A stretch of DNA of 64,000 nucleotides from an uncultured Acetatifactor sp. (GTDB lineage: Bacteria; Bacillota; Clostridia; Lachnospirales; Lachnospiraceae). The notes under the pieces were generated by a model. It did not search any database and was not told the origin of the DNA. It saw nothing but the letters and a program-made list of their open reading frames with translations. Below are positions 1-8,881 of this stretch, piece by piece. Position numbers and translations under genes: made by a program. The stretch spans positions 1 through 64,000 of the forward strand of contig CAJUCE010000011.1 in assembly GCA_910584865.1 (NCBI GenBank), given 5' to 3'. Position 1 is the stretch's first letter. The number at the start of each line of letters is the position of its first letter.

Positions 1-48
1 AAAATAGGACTAAATTAGGCTTAACCCCTTGATTTTACTGGGTTTCTT

Positions 49-378
49 CTAACTTAGCCCTATTATAACACGGGCATCGATATAATCCGTACGCAGATTA
101 TCCAGGGAAGTATGAATATCCTTCCAAAAGCCTTCCGCATCCACGGCTCCTGTCTTCGTGGCAATGATCACTTTCTCCCTCATACCGTCAAAGGCTTCTC
201 CCACCTTTTCCTCGCTGTCCGTGTAAAAGCGCGCCGTGTCATAGAAGGTCACTCCATGTTCGTAAGCCTTCCGCAAAAGCTTCACTGCCTCTTCTCTGGA
301 AATCCGCTGTATGGGCAGCGCCCCGAACGCATTTTTCTCCGTTGTAATTTCAGTCCTGCCTAATCTTACTTTTGCCAT
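49..378 (-). pseudogene. Aldo/keto reductase, N-terminal fragment (truncated)
   Basis: The first ~100 codons encode an aldo/keto reductase N-terminus: a G-R-T-E-I start, then FYDTARFYTDSEEKVGEA, which holds the conserved Asp and catalytic-type Tyr, and SLDNLRTDYID, where family members normally continue LYQIH. Here the match stops after that Asp (codon 76-78), and eight unrelated residues run to a stop at 49. The C-terminal two thirds of the barrel, including the catalytic Lys and His strands, are missing, so this should not be an active NAD(P)H-dependent reductase. The start at 378 follows GAGGAGGCAGAAG. The break is 14-22 bases from a 9-base motif that recurs inverted at the recombinase junction near 3220. 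Confidence 0.8.
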
Positions 379-822
379 CTTCTGCCTCCTCATCTGCACA
401 ATTTCTCTTGCAAATTAAATTCATTATAATCTTTCCCATATGTTCCGTCAAGACTCGCGGCACAGTTTCCCGGAAGTTGCGGAAATATAAGACCGAAGCA
501 ACTGTTTCGGTCGCCTGGGTTTTCCTGCAAAATACGCACAAAAACACCACGCGGCGGCACCAAATGAACAGTAACAATATAAACTGCTTGTGCGCTGCAG
601 AGCACTTTATCAGACTGCAAGAAAGTACTGCTATAAATGCAAAAAAACTAAAAATAAACCCAAATTATGGTATAAATATTGACACAGAAACTTTTTTCTG
701 ATAGGCTGTAGTTGGGTCTACTATAAATAGACCTCATGTAATTGCACCGCTGCAACAAAGACCGGCCTCTCTGCTTTTGCCGTTGCCTGCGGATGCAAAA
801 TCCCTATACTGCGAGGTTATAT
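379..822. promoter_or_regulatory. Intergenic region with promoter-like sites for the downstream lipoprotein
   Basis: This 444-base gap lies between two divergent genes and holds no convincing ORF. On the plus strand TTGACA at 679-684 is followed 17 bases later by TAGGCT, a weak -10. A TATAAA at 723-728 sits inside an inverted repeat, GGTCTA (715-720) and TAGACC (728-733), which could be an operator or a 5' leader hairpin. GAGG at 813-816 is the ribosome binding site for the ATG at 823. The promoter assignment is tentative. Confidence 0.4.
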
Positions 823-3072
823 ATGGCAAAAAGATATTCTGAGAAAATCCGAAACAAAATATGGGCCGCTGCCGCTATTTGTGCCGGAATCCTGTTCCTG
901 TCAGCCTGCGGAAAACGAGAGCAGGAAGAAGACGGCAATGCCTGTCTCTATGTCCCCCACTCCGTTTTGAATGCTTCTGTGTCCAATGGCTTTGCGCTTG
1001 ACCATACCAATTTCCAGGTGTCGGAGGATGCGCTGTATTTCCTGGAAGACGCCCTATATCGGATCCCTCTGGACGAGGAACTGGATTTCGGAAAAAAAGA
1101 GGAGATCGCCTCTTTCTCGGAACTGGCAGCGGAAGAAGATATTTTATGTTTTGCAGTGGACGGAGAGGAAAATCTGTATTATTGCTCCAGCCCGTATTTT
1201 GAAAGTCCCCGCCTTACCCTGCACAAGCGCTCTGCCGACGGAGAGGTCATCTACCGTATCCGGATGGAGGAAGAAAATCCTGAAACGAGTATCACCTCCG
1301 GCCAATTACTGGCTGTGGATCCTGACGGAAATGCCTATCTTTTGGCAAATGATGCCATTTGGCGCTATGACGAAAACGGTGAACTTACCGGAACACTTAC
1401 CCTGGATGCAGAGCTCGGCGGCAGCTTTCTGATCCGGAAATCTCTGCTGAAGCTGCCCGGAGGAGAGATTCTTTTTGTCGTAAATAACGGCGTCAGCGGA
1501 TCCAGAGAGGTCTATACGATTCAAAAAGGCAATACGCCGAAGCTAACCGAAGTGGAAGCTCTTTCGGAAGATTTAAGCATGTCTGTTTTATATGAAGGTC
1601 TGAACGGTCTCCTCATCGGGGAAACTGACGGCTGGCTCTATCAATATCATATGGAAGATGGATCCCGAGAAGCTCTGCTGCGTTGGGAGGACAGCGATAT
1701 CTATAAAAGTTCTGTACAGGCCCTGATGCAGCTTACCGAGGAGCAGTTCTTAGTTGTGACTATTGAAAACAGCCCGGATACGGAAAGAAGCTGGCAGATG
1801 CTGACTCTCCTGGTGAAGACGCCTGCGGAGGAAGTCCCGCAAAAGGAACAGATCACGCTGGCATCCCTCTCTCCCACAGGGGACTTGCAGGAAGCTGTCG
1901 TAAAATTCAACCGGTCCAGTGACCTGTATCATGTCACAATAGAATCCTATGGCGCCACAATGGAAAATAGAGACGGCGCCTTTACTCGGCTGGACAGCAG
2001 TCTTACCTCAAAGGAGCAGGCGCCGGACCTTCTGGATTTATCTTTTCTGGACATCACAAAATATGCGGATGCAGGTGCGCTGGAAGATTTAAATGCCTAT
2101 ATGAAGGCAGATGTAACGATAAAAAAGGAAGACTTTCTGGGCAATCTGCTGGAAGGCTATACGCTGAACGGAAAGCTTGTATGCATACCTAAGGCATTCA
2201 CCTTTATGGGCGCCTTTGTTACGGATGAAAGAGCGCTGGAAGCCGAAGAATGGACCGTAGAAAGTCTGATGGCGACGGCAGAGACCTATGATGTATCGCT
2301 GTTCTCAGGTGACTGGGATGAGCCCGATATCATACTGCAGCTCTTTTTCTCAGACTATATTATGGAAAACTTCATCGACTGGGAACGTGGAACATGTGAT
2401 CTGGAAAGCCAGGAATTCTGCTCATTGTTAGAATGGATTAAAGAACAGACGCTCCCCCAAAATACTTCCCGGGAAAGTCTGCTCAACCCCAGATTTATCA
2501 ACAGTTTTGAGAATTATCATCACATTGTGGCAGATTCCGAAGAAGTTTCGATCCTCCGGGGCCTTCCGACCCTGAATGGCCACATGGACTTTATCGTGTC
2601 CGTAGATAACGCCCTTGGCATTGTTTCAAATTCCGGACATAAAGAAGGAGCCTGGGCATTTTTACAGTATTTTCTGCAGACGGAAAATGCATACAAGTAC
2701 TCATCCTACACCTATCGATTTCCCACCAGGCTGACACTGCTGGAGCAGATCGCGGAGGATATTACCACACCGAATTACCTGATAGTCGACGAAAAAATCA
2801 TAAAGGACAGTGAGGGAAATCCTATCATAAATCCGGAATCTGCCTATTATCGGGACGGCATTTTACATGAGTACTATGCCATGGAGCAGCAGGATGCAGA
2901 TGCTCTGATGGATTTATTAAAACAAATCGACTTTACGCCGGACAGTGCGATGAAACAGTCCATTATCTCCATTCTTTCCGAAGAGTCCGAGGCATTTTTC
3001 AATGGAGGAAAAACGGCGCAGGATGCGGCGGCCATCATTCAGAACCGGGTCCAGCTGCTGATTTCCGATTAG
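823..3072 (+). CDS. Lipoprotein: propeller-like N-terminus plus extracellular solute-binding domain
   Basis: A 749-residue predicted lipoprotein. A basic N-terminus and hydrophobic stretch end in the lipobox LSAC, so the mature protein would be lipid-anchored outside the cell. Residues ~40-330 are repeated short strands with aromatic and Asp/Gly turns (ALYRI, NLYYCSS, NAYLLAND, WLYQYH), resembling a beta-propeller. From ~342 (QITLASLSPTGDLQEAVVKF) onward it looks like a family 1 ABC solute-binding protein: V-KFN near the start, DLLDL, and a late GAWAFLQYFL helix. An upstream TTG at 742 keeps the frame open, but the ATG at 823 has the ribosome binding site and begins the signal peptide. No permease is nearby, so the ligand is unknown. 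Confidence 0.75.
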   Translation: MAKRYSEKIRNKIWAAAAICAGILFLSACGKREQEEDGNACLYVPHSVLNASVSNGFALDHTNFQVSEDALYFLEDALYRIPLDEELDFGKKEEIASFSELAAEEDILCFAVDGEENLYYCSSPYFESPRLTLHKRSADGEVIYRIRMEEENPETSITSGQLLAVDPDGNAYLLANDAIWRYDENGELTGTLTLDAELGGSFLIRKSLLKLPGGEILFVVNNGVSGSREVYTIQKGNTPKLTEVEALSEDLSMSVLYEGLNGLLIGETDGWLYQYHMEDGSREALLRWEDSDIYKSSVQALMQLTEEQFLVVTIENSPDTERSWQMLTLLVKTPAEEVPQKEQITLASLSPTGDLQEAVVKFNRSSDLYHVTIESYGATMENRDGAFTRLDSSLTSKEQAPDLLDLSFLDITKYADAGALEDLNAYMKADVTIKKEDFLGNLLEGYTLNGKLVCIPKAFTFMGAFVTDERALEAEEWTVESLMATAETYDVSLFSGDWDEPDIILQLFFSDYIMENFIDWERGTCDLESQEFCSLLEWIKEQTLPQNTSRESLLNPRFINSFENYHHIVADSEEVSILRGLPTLNGHMDFIVSVDNALGIVSNSGHKEGAWAFLQYFLQTENAYKYSSYTYRFPTRLTLLEQIAEDITTPNYLIVDEKIIKDSEGNPIINPESAYYRDGILHEYYAMEQQDADALMDLLKQIDFTPDSAMKQSIISILSEESEAFFNGGKTAQDAAAIIQNRVQLLISD

Positions 3073-3083
3073 CAATAAAAAAT

Positions 3084-3131
3084 AGGAGCAACACAGGAGG
3101 CAGCCGTCTATAGGTTGCCGCTGCTGCTCCT
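3084..3131. terminator. Hairpin terminator between converging genes
   Basis: AGGAGCA (3084-3090) pairs with TGCTCCT (3125-3131), with an inner GGCAGCC/GGTTGCC stem. It sits directly after the lipoprotein stop codon and before the converging sigma-factor stop. The T-rich tail is interrupted, so termination strength is uncertain. Confidence 0.5.
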
Positions 3132-3137
3132 TACTCT

Positions 3138-3215
3138 TTACTTCTCCTCGAACTTCTCCCGCAGTTTCCCTAAAGCTTTCTTCTCGATCCGGCTCACATA
3201 CTCTCCTGTCAAGTT
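3138..3215 (-). pseudogene. sigK: 3' fragment of a sigma-70 family gene, SigK-like region 4 C-terminus
   Basis: Reading the minus strand down to the TAA at 3138-3140 gives NLTGEYVSRIEKKALGKL followed by REKFEEK and stop. YVSRIEKKAL is the end of the region 4.2 recognition helix as found in mother-cell sigma-K, where SRSYVSRIEK is typical. Only about 25 codons remain. Upstream in this frame the DNA becomes the tail of a large serine recombinase, which stops at 3220, so a coding sequence is joined directly to a mobile-element end. By analogy with skin elements in Bacillus and Clostridioides, the 5' part of the gene should lie past the element's far end, beyond this window. It could instead be a dead sigma-gene remnant, or another sporulation sigma. 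Confidence 0.6.
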
Positions 3216-3219
3216 AGGG

Positions 3220-4794
3220 CTAAAAAATTTTTGAAAAATCTTTAAATTTCCACTCAATCCGCAGGGAACCATCCTGGCAGATGTAGACCTGCTCCACAAA
3301 AGTCTCCACCATCTCTCTGGTCAGAGAGTCAAAAGGGGCAAACTGTCCCAGCCGCAGAACGGCATCTGGTTCTTCAACATCTGTATGTTTTACATCATAC
3401 ACCTTCTGCCTGCATTTTTCAATCTCTGACAAAAGCGTGTTTATCTGCTCGTCCAATGCCATCTTTTCCTTTATAAAATCTTCCCGTGACAACAGTTCAT
3501 CCTTGTATGCCTCATATTTTTCCAACCTCTGACTTGTCAACCTATTGACTTCCGTTTCATATTTAATAAGAAGTCTCTCTGTTTCTGCAGTCTTGCTGGC
3601 CGAAGAGCATCTTGACATTTCCACAATTTCCCTGTCAGCAACTACTGCAGCCATCTTTTGAAGCATAGCCAATATGACATTTTCTATCTCGCTTTCTTCT
3701 AAGGTCTGAGGGCAACATCCAAATTCCTTTGTCATATTCTGAATACCACAACGGTATGTTGCTCCTTTTGTCCCCTTAGACCGGACTCTTTTTACCCTTG
3801 ATATAATGCGGTTACAACCGGCACAGCGAACCTTATCCCTAAGTGGTGCCATTTCCTCCCGATGGTAGGTACCGCGCTTCTGTATTCCCATATTTACTCT
3901 CTCGAATACTTCACGGGAAATAATAGCCTCATGAGTATCTGGGACGATAATCCATTGTTCTCTGGGCACATTACGGTCTTTCCCGCTTCCTACAGCTGTC
4001 GGCTTCACCTTTCCATACACAGTATCACCGACATATCGCTGATCTTTCAAGATTGAGAAAATAGATGCTGTTCTCCAGACACTCTTCTCACTCACCGTTT
4101 TACATGGAAAGTGTTCTCCCCTCTGCCGCCGCAACATCAATGGTGCAGGAACCCCCTCCCTGTTCAAGGCATTGGCAATGTGGGCTTTCGGTATCCCCTC
4201 CAGTGCCATATGAAAAATCCTGCGAACCACTGGGGCTGCCTCCGCATCCGGAATCAGACTCTGCTCCGAAGATTTCAAGTAGCCATAGGGAGCATATGGG
4301 GTAATAAATTTTCCCTGCCTGGCCTTCATTTGCCTTACACTGATAATTTTCTCTGAAAGATCTTTGCTGTATAAATCATGCACCAGATTTTTGAATGCAA
4401 CATCAAAAAACTCTCCGGAAAAATCAGCAACTCCGCTGTCAAATTCATCATTTACCGAAATAAAACGAATACCGAGAAAAGGAAACACCTGCTCCAGATA
4501 ATTGCCAACCTCTATATAATTTCTCCCAAACCGTGAAAAATCTTTTACCATTATGACAGAAATCACTCCCGCCTTTACCTGCTCAAGCATTTTCTGTACC
4601 CCGGGCCTTGCAAAATTTGTCCCACTATACCCGTCATCACAAAACTCAACCGCTCTATAGTCTGCAAATTCCTTGTGATTTCTCACATAATTCGTTAATA
4701 TTTCGCGTTGGGATGTGATGCTATTGCTCTCCTGAAATTCACGGTCATCCTCGTCCGACAATCTTAAATACAGTCCGATAACATGCTTTTTCAT
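3220..4794 (-). CDS. Large serine recombinase (third of three)
   Basis: A 524-residue site-specific recombinase. The N-terminal resolvase domain has the catalytic Ser in LYLRLSDEDD and the helix signature VKDFSRFGRNYIE. It is followed by the recombinase domain (PYAPYGYLK, then ILKDQRYVG), a zinc ribbon (CAGC, then paired Cys further on) and a charged coiled coil at ~400-470. The start overlaps the stop of the upstream recombinase by four bases (ATGA), implying co-translation. The stop codon lies at the junction with the sigma-factor fragment, as expected for the gene nearest an attachment site. Likely role: integration or excision of the element, alone or with the two partners. Confidence 0.93.
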   Translation of the reverse strand: MKKHVIGLYLRLSDEDDREFQESNSITSQREILTNYVRNHKEFADYRAVEFCDDGYSGTNFARPGVQKMLEQVKAGVISVIMVKDFSRFGRNYIEVGNYLEQVFPFLGIRFISVNDEFDSGVADFSGEFFDVAFKNLVHDLYSKDLSEKIISVRQMKARQGKFITPYAPYGYLKSSEQSLIPDAEAAPVVRRIFHMALEGIPKAHIANALNREGVPAPLMLRRQRGEHFPCKTVSEKSVWRTASIFSILKDQRYVGDTVYGKVKPTAVGSGKDRNVPREQWIIVPDTHEAIISREVFERVNMGIQKRGTYHREEMAPLRDKVRCAGCNRIISRVKRVRSKGTKGATYRCGIQNMTKEFGCCPQTLEESEIENVILAMLQKMAAVVADREIVEMSRCSSASKTAETERLLIKYETEVNRLTSQRLEKYEAYKDELLSREDFIKEKMALDEQINTLLSEIEKCRQKVYDVKHTDVEEPDAVLRLGQFAPFDSLTREMVETFVEQVYICQDGSLRIEWKFKDFSKIF

Positions 4795-6482
4795 GTTTCT
4801 TCACCACTTTTCTTTGCAAAACCATTCAAAAATGCAAGAGCCTTTTCATATTCATCTGTGAATGTAAAGTGAATACTCACGGAATTTTCGTTCAATACTA
4901 CCTTTTTAACCATGACAGAACACATTTCCTTTGTCAATTTCTTCGTGTCCTTAAAACAAATTAAATTATTAATCCAATTTGTCGTCACAATTGGTATCTG
5001 ACTGTTCTCTTGCAGTTTTGTATTTGCAATCTGCAATTGTTTCCTTAATTGTTCACTATCAGTCATGTATTTGTCCCGTGTAACGGCATATTCCTTTTCC
5101 GTGAGAAGGCCATCCTTAAAATCAGCATAAAGGTCGTTTCTCTTTCTCCTCAATTTCTGTTGCTTCTCCTCCAGAATACGAATTTCCTCCTTCAGCCTGC
5201 TGATATATGGACTGTTTTTTGCGGTTTCAAGCATGTCATCCATCAGTTCCTTCATATCAACCAAAAGTTCCAGCTGTTTCTTACAGGCCTGAAAAATATA
5301 ATTATGCAGCTCTGCTTCATCAACGGCCCTGGAAGAACAGCCCTTTGTCTTGATGTACTTATTGGAACAGTAATAGTTGTAATGAACCAGCGACCCGTCT
5401 TTCCGAAAATAACCGCTGTCACGATGGACACCACTACCGCATATCCCACATTGAACTATTCCGCTTAAAATGTTTTCCGTTCTCTGTCTGTAGGATTTTT
5501 CGGCTACCTGTTGTTCCCGTTTTCGTCTGCTTTCCGAAATCAGCCTTTGGACTTTTTCAAAAGTCTCTCTGTCTATGATTGGTTCATGGGTATTTTCAAT
5601 CAAATTCCATTCTGATTCCGGAATCACTTTATTCTCCCGTCCTTTACAAAGAAGGTTGCTGCCTTTTCTCTCTACGATACAGCCTATATAGCAGGGATTC
5701 TTCAAGATGTCCACAACAGCAGACCCACGCCACAAAGCATTTTCTTTCCCATCATTATGTCCTTCCATGTAACGAAGTTGAAGCTGTGTGGGAATTGCCA
5801 TATCATTCAGTCGGTGAGCAATGGAAACTGAACCCAATCCTTCTGCCCGCCATTTAAAAATCATACGGATAATCTCTGCTCTTTCGGCATGCACACACAG
5901 TTTATAACGATACTGCTCATCCCGTACATATCCATAGGGCGGAATCTTACCCATAAATTTACCTGATTTCTTTTTTATGTCTATAGCCGAACTTACTTTT
6001 CGGGAAATATCTTTTGCGTAAGTATCATGCAGAATAGATTTAAGCGGAACCAACAGAGTATCGCTTTTTCCACCATGCAGACTATCAAAATGGTCATTAA
6101 CCGAAATAAAACGGATACCCAGATAAGGAAATATTTTTTCCAGATAATTGCCGGTTTCCAGATAATTTCGTCCAAAACGCGATAAGTCCTTTACTACAAT
6201 ACAATTTATCGACCCATTTTTTACTGCTTCCATCATGTCTGAAAATGCAGGTCTCTCAAAATTTGTACCTGTTTCTCCGTTATCGACAAAGGTATGAACC
6301 ACTTCCAAATCCTGGCATCCGCTGATATATTTCTCTATCATTTCTATCTGGTTCTCTATAGAATCTCCCTGTATTCCATTATCTTCAATTGAAAGACGTG
6401 CGTAAATCGCCGTATGATAAAGAATCTCTGGCTGAGGCTGCCTGTTTTCAGTCCGCAGCGTTTTTCTGCTTTTTCTTGCCAT
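4791..6482 (-). CDS. Large serine recombinase (second of three)
   Basis: A 563-residue serine recombinase. After a basic N-terminal extension, the catalytic motif is IYARLSIEDN and the resolvase core VVKDLSRFGRNYLE. The recombinase domain follows (PPYGYVRDEQY, ILKNPCYIG), then a zinc ribbon (CGICGSG with a later Cys pair) and a coiled coil rich in Glu and Lys at ~430-500. It lies four bases downstream of the first recombinase and overlaps the third by four bases. The three proteins are clearly homologous but diverged, so the trio is not a recent duplication. Confidence 0.93.
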   Translation of the reverse strand: MARKSRKTLRTENRQPQPEILYHTAIYARLSIEDNGIQGDSIENQIEMIEKYISGCQDLEVVHTFVDNGETGTNFERPAFSDMMEAVKNGSINCIVVKDLSRFGRNYLETGNYLEKIFPYLGIRFISVNDHFDSLHGGKSDTLLVPLKSILHDTYAKDISRKVSSAIDIKKKSGKFMGKIPPYGYVRDEQYRYKLCVHAERAEIIRMIFKWRAEGLGSVSIAHRLNDMAIPTQLQLRYMEGHNDGKENALWRGSAVVDILKNPCYIGCIVERKGSNLLCKGRENKVIPESEWNLIENTHEPIIDRETFEKVQRLISESRRKREQQVAEKSYRQRTENILSGIVQCGICGSGVHRDSGYFRKDGSLVHYNYYCSNKYIKTKGCSSRAVDEAELHNYIFQACKKQLELLVDMKELMDDMLETAKNSPYISRLKEEIRILEEKQQKLRRKRNDLYADFKDGLLTEKEYAVTRDKYMTDSEQLRKQLQIANTKLQENSQIPIVTTNWINNLICFKDTKKLTKEMCSVMVKKVVLNENSVSIHFTFTDEYEKALAFLNGFAKKSGEET

Positions 6483-6486
6483 ACGC

Positions 6487-8196
6487 TCACCCCTCTCTCG
6501 CTGTCAGCAAAAAATGCTCCATTTGCTCACTCTCTGCATTGGATATATTTTCTCTGATCTTGCTTTCAGCCATGGCCGCTTCCAACACTTGCAGCACGAT
6601 TTCAAACTCATCCCTGTATTTGAAGTGAACCTTAATATGTTCCGAATCCATCACAATGATTTCTTCCACTGTCATTGCTAAAAGACCTCGATCAAGTTCA
6701 GAAATATTCCCCTTGTCTTTCAAACGTTCAATCCATGGGCTATGAAGTCCTTTTTCCTTTACCAGTGAAGATACCTCGCTTTCCAGAGTTTCAATTGCCT
6801 CCTCCAGCTGCCTGCAGGACACCTCATAATCTTCTTTCATTTCAAGGTATTCCTTTTTTGTTAAAAGGGCTTCCTTATAATCTTCATACACGGATATTTT
6901 CAATTTCTGATATCTGATCAGTTCCTTTTGCCGTTCCTCCAACTGTCTGCATTTCTTTTGCACTTCCAGTTCCTGTAAGGGTAATTTTGCTATGATTCCA
7001 TTCAACTCATCCATTGTACTGATAAGAGAAAGGTGTGTTCTAATCATTTCCAACACTACTTTACTCAAAACATCTTCCCTTATTCTGTGACTGCTGCATA
7101 CAGACTTATCATTTTTATTATTGGAGCAAATATAATAGCAATATTCACCTCCGGCAGACCGAATCTTTTTCCGAACCATATTCCCCCCACAATCACCACA
7201 ACGCAATAGTCCTGAAAAAAGATACAGCTGTGTTCCGTCAGGTGCTGTGCGTGTATCACGGAGCATCAGTTTTTGAACGATATTGAAATCCTCTTTTGAA
7301 ATAATTGCTTCATGGGTATCTTCCACCCGAATCCAATCTTTTTTATCGACCTTTATCCGCTTTTTCACTTTATAGTTCAGGGTTTTCTCCTTTCCCTGAA
7401 CCATAACACCCGTATATATCTCATTTTTTAAAACACGCTCCACTGCCATTGGAGACCATTTTGCCTGTGGTTTCAATTTAAACGAAGTCGTATAACGCCA
7501 GTGCAGCAACATCTTGTATTCCATGGGGGACGGTATACCGTGTTCGTTCAAATAATCCGCAATTCTCCGGTTATTATATCCCTTGATGCGCATATCAAAA
7601 ATATCTCTGACTACTTCTGCTGCCGCAGAATCTATCACCAGTTTCCCTTTTTGTTCCTGGTCTCTAAAATAGCCATATACAGGAAAACTACCAATGTAAT
7701 CTCCACGTTTTTGCCGCACTTCTATCTGGCTTCTTACTTTGATAGAAATATCCCGGCTATAGGAATCATTCATAAGATTTTTGAAGGGCAGAATAATATT
7801 GTCTGTCTGACTATCTATATCCTCACTATCATAGTGATCATTGATAGCAATAAAGCGTACTCCCAGAAAGGGAAAAATTTGCTGTATATATCTTCCTGTT
7901 TCGATATAATTACGTCCAAAACGAGATAAATCTTTTACGATAATACAGTTGATTTTCCCCTGCTTTACATCCTCCAGCATGGAAATCAGTGCCGGCCGGT
8001 CAAAGCCTACTCCGCTATACCCGTCATCCACTTTTTCATCACAGACCTGAATATCTTTTTTGTCTTTTAAAAACGAATAAATCAAATCCCTCTGATTGGA
8101 AACGCTATTACTCTCTGCCTTGTCTCCATCCTCTTTTGACAAGCGGATGTACAAAGCTGCCTGATATATTTTTTTGATACCTGTATTGTCCGACAA
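6487..8196 (-). CDS. Large serine recombinase (first of three)
   Basis: A 569-residue serine recombinase and the promoter-proximal member of the trio. The catalytic Ser is in YIRLSKEDGD; the core signature is VKDLSRFGRNYIETG. The recombinase domain (FPVYGYFRDQ, VLKNEIYTG), zinc ribbon (CGDCGG and a CSSH segment) and coiled coil follow in the usual order. The start is probably the TTG at 8196: AGGAGG lies nine bases upstream, and no ATG precedes the catalytic motif in frame. Triplets of this kind occur in Clostridia elements that insert inside genes and excise precisely. Confidence 0.92.
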   Translation of the reverse strand: MSDNTGIKKIYQAALYIRLSKEDGDKAESNSVSNQRDLIYSFLKDKKDIQVCDEKVDDGYSGVGFDRPALISMLEDVKQGKINCIIVKDLSRFGRNYIETGRYIQQIFPFLGVRFIAINDHYDSEDIDSQTDNIILPFKNLMNDSYSRDISIKVRSQIEVRQKRGDYIGSFPVYGYFRDQEQKGKLVIDSAAAEVVRDIFDMRIKGYNNRRIADYLNEHGIPSPMEYKMLLHWRYTTSFKLKPQAKWSPMAVERVLKNEIYTGVMVQGKEKTLNYKVKKRIKVDKKDWIRVEDTHEAIISKEDFNIVQKLMLRDTRTAPDGTQLYLFSGLLRCGDCGGNMVRKKIRSAGGEYCYYICSNNKNDKSVCSSHRIREDVLSKVVLEMIRTHLSLISTMDELNGIIAKLPLQELEVQKKCRQLEERQKELIRYQKLKISVYEDYKEALLTKKEYLEMKEDYEVSCRQLEEAIETLESEVSSLVKEKGLHSPWIERLKDKGNISELDRGLLAMTVEEIIVMDSEHIKVHFKYRDEFEIVLQVLEAAMAESKIRENISNAESEQMEHFLLTAREG

Positions 8197-8379
8197 AACA
8201 AAAGACCTCCTAACATGTTTTTGTAGTCAGAAAAACACATTAGGATGGTCTTGTATGTATGCTGTCTCTATTTCTTTATCCCTGACTAAAGTCTATCACA
8301 ATAATTGCTGTGCGTCCAGGCATTTTTTAAGTAATTGCTTTCTGATTACACCATCTTCCAATGACTGTTTTCATTGGTA
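8197..8379. other. Gap upstream of the recombinase operon
   Basis: This 183-base stretch should hold the recombinase promoter, but I see no clear -35/-10 pair. A short inverted repeat, CCAATGA/TCATTGG, lies near 8357-8377 just after the upstream gene. Confidence 0.3.
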
Positions 8380-8622
8380 TCATGTCATTCGGAAATACTG
8401 TATCAGCCTGTCTACAAGAGTAATATCCGTTTCTTCAAAAACAGACTGCACCACCATATTTCCGCATTTGCATAAATAAGGATTCTTTATTTTTTGAATA
8501 TAATCTGCAATTCTTTCTTTTTTTGGCAGATGACTTTCCACCATAATATCCTGAATATCTACAAGTTCGCTTCTATTGACTTCGTCAGGATTGACTGACC
8601 GTAACTGTTCTAAATCCAACAT
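8380..8622 (-). CDS. Conserved element protein, DUF6870-like
   Basis: An ~80-residue protein with MLDLEQLRSV, a VDIQDI segment, LPKKERIADYIQKIKNPY, and a CKCG pair followed by a VVQSVFEET strand. The pattern resembles small DUF6870-type proteins carried by Clostridia conjugative elements; I recall this from memory and cannot verify it. The start is uncertain: TTG 8637 lies only 2-3 bases after GGGAGGG, while ATG 8622 lies about 16 bases away. The gene sits between the recombinases and a small membrane protein, all on the minus strand. Function unknown. Confidence 0.65.
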   Translation of the reverse strand: MLDLEQLRSVNPDEVNRSELVDIQDIMVESHLPKKERIADYIQKIKNPYLCKCGNMVVQSVFEETDITLVDRLIQYFRMT

Positions 8623-8689
8623 GGTATTTATTGTCAATCCCTCCCACCTAATATGTTGTATATCATATGAAAAAACCGGATTGTCCTAT

Positions 8690-8827
8690 TCATGTTACTT
8701 TATCCGCTTCTGATTCTTCCATATTATCCCTAACCCGGCCCACCTGTATAATCGCTACATCTATCCCCAAAAAGAGGATAAACAGGCCTGCCAGAGCAAG
8801 CCCGCCTATCTCGCACAATAACCTCAT
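8690..8827 (-). CDS. Small membrane protein, 45 residues
   Basis: The ORF starts MRLLCEIGGLALAGLFILFL, giving one predicted membrane helix, then IDVAIIQVGRVRDNMEESEA with an acidic tail. AAGGCGG precedes the ATG by about seven bases. It lies in the same orientation between the helicase gene and the DUF6870-like gene, which supports a real gene. No function can be assigned. A similar single-helix peptide is encoded near the right edge at 63853-63972. Confidence 0.55.
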   Translation of the reverse strand: MRLLCEIGGLALAGLFILFLGIDVAIIQVGRVRDNMEESEADKVT

Positions 8828-8881
8828 TTTTTCCGCCTTTCTCCCTGCCCTGGCCGACATCCGCTCAAAATCTCTGCCAAC

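Noticed and set aside
742..822. Upstream extension of the lipoprotein from a TTG
   Set aside because: It has no ribosome site and would put 27 residues before the signal peptide; the ATG at 823 has GAGG and begins the lipoprotein signal.
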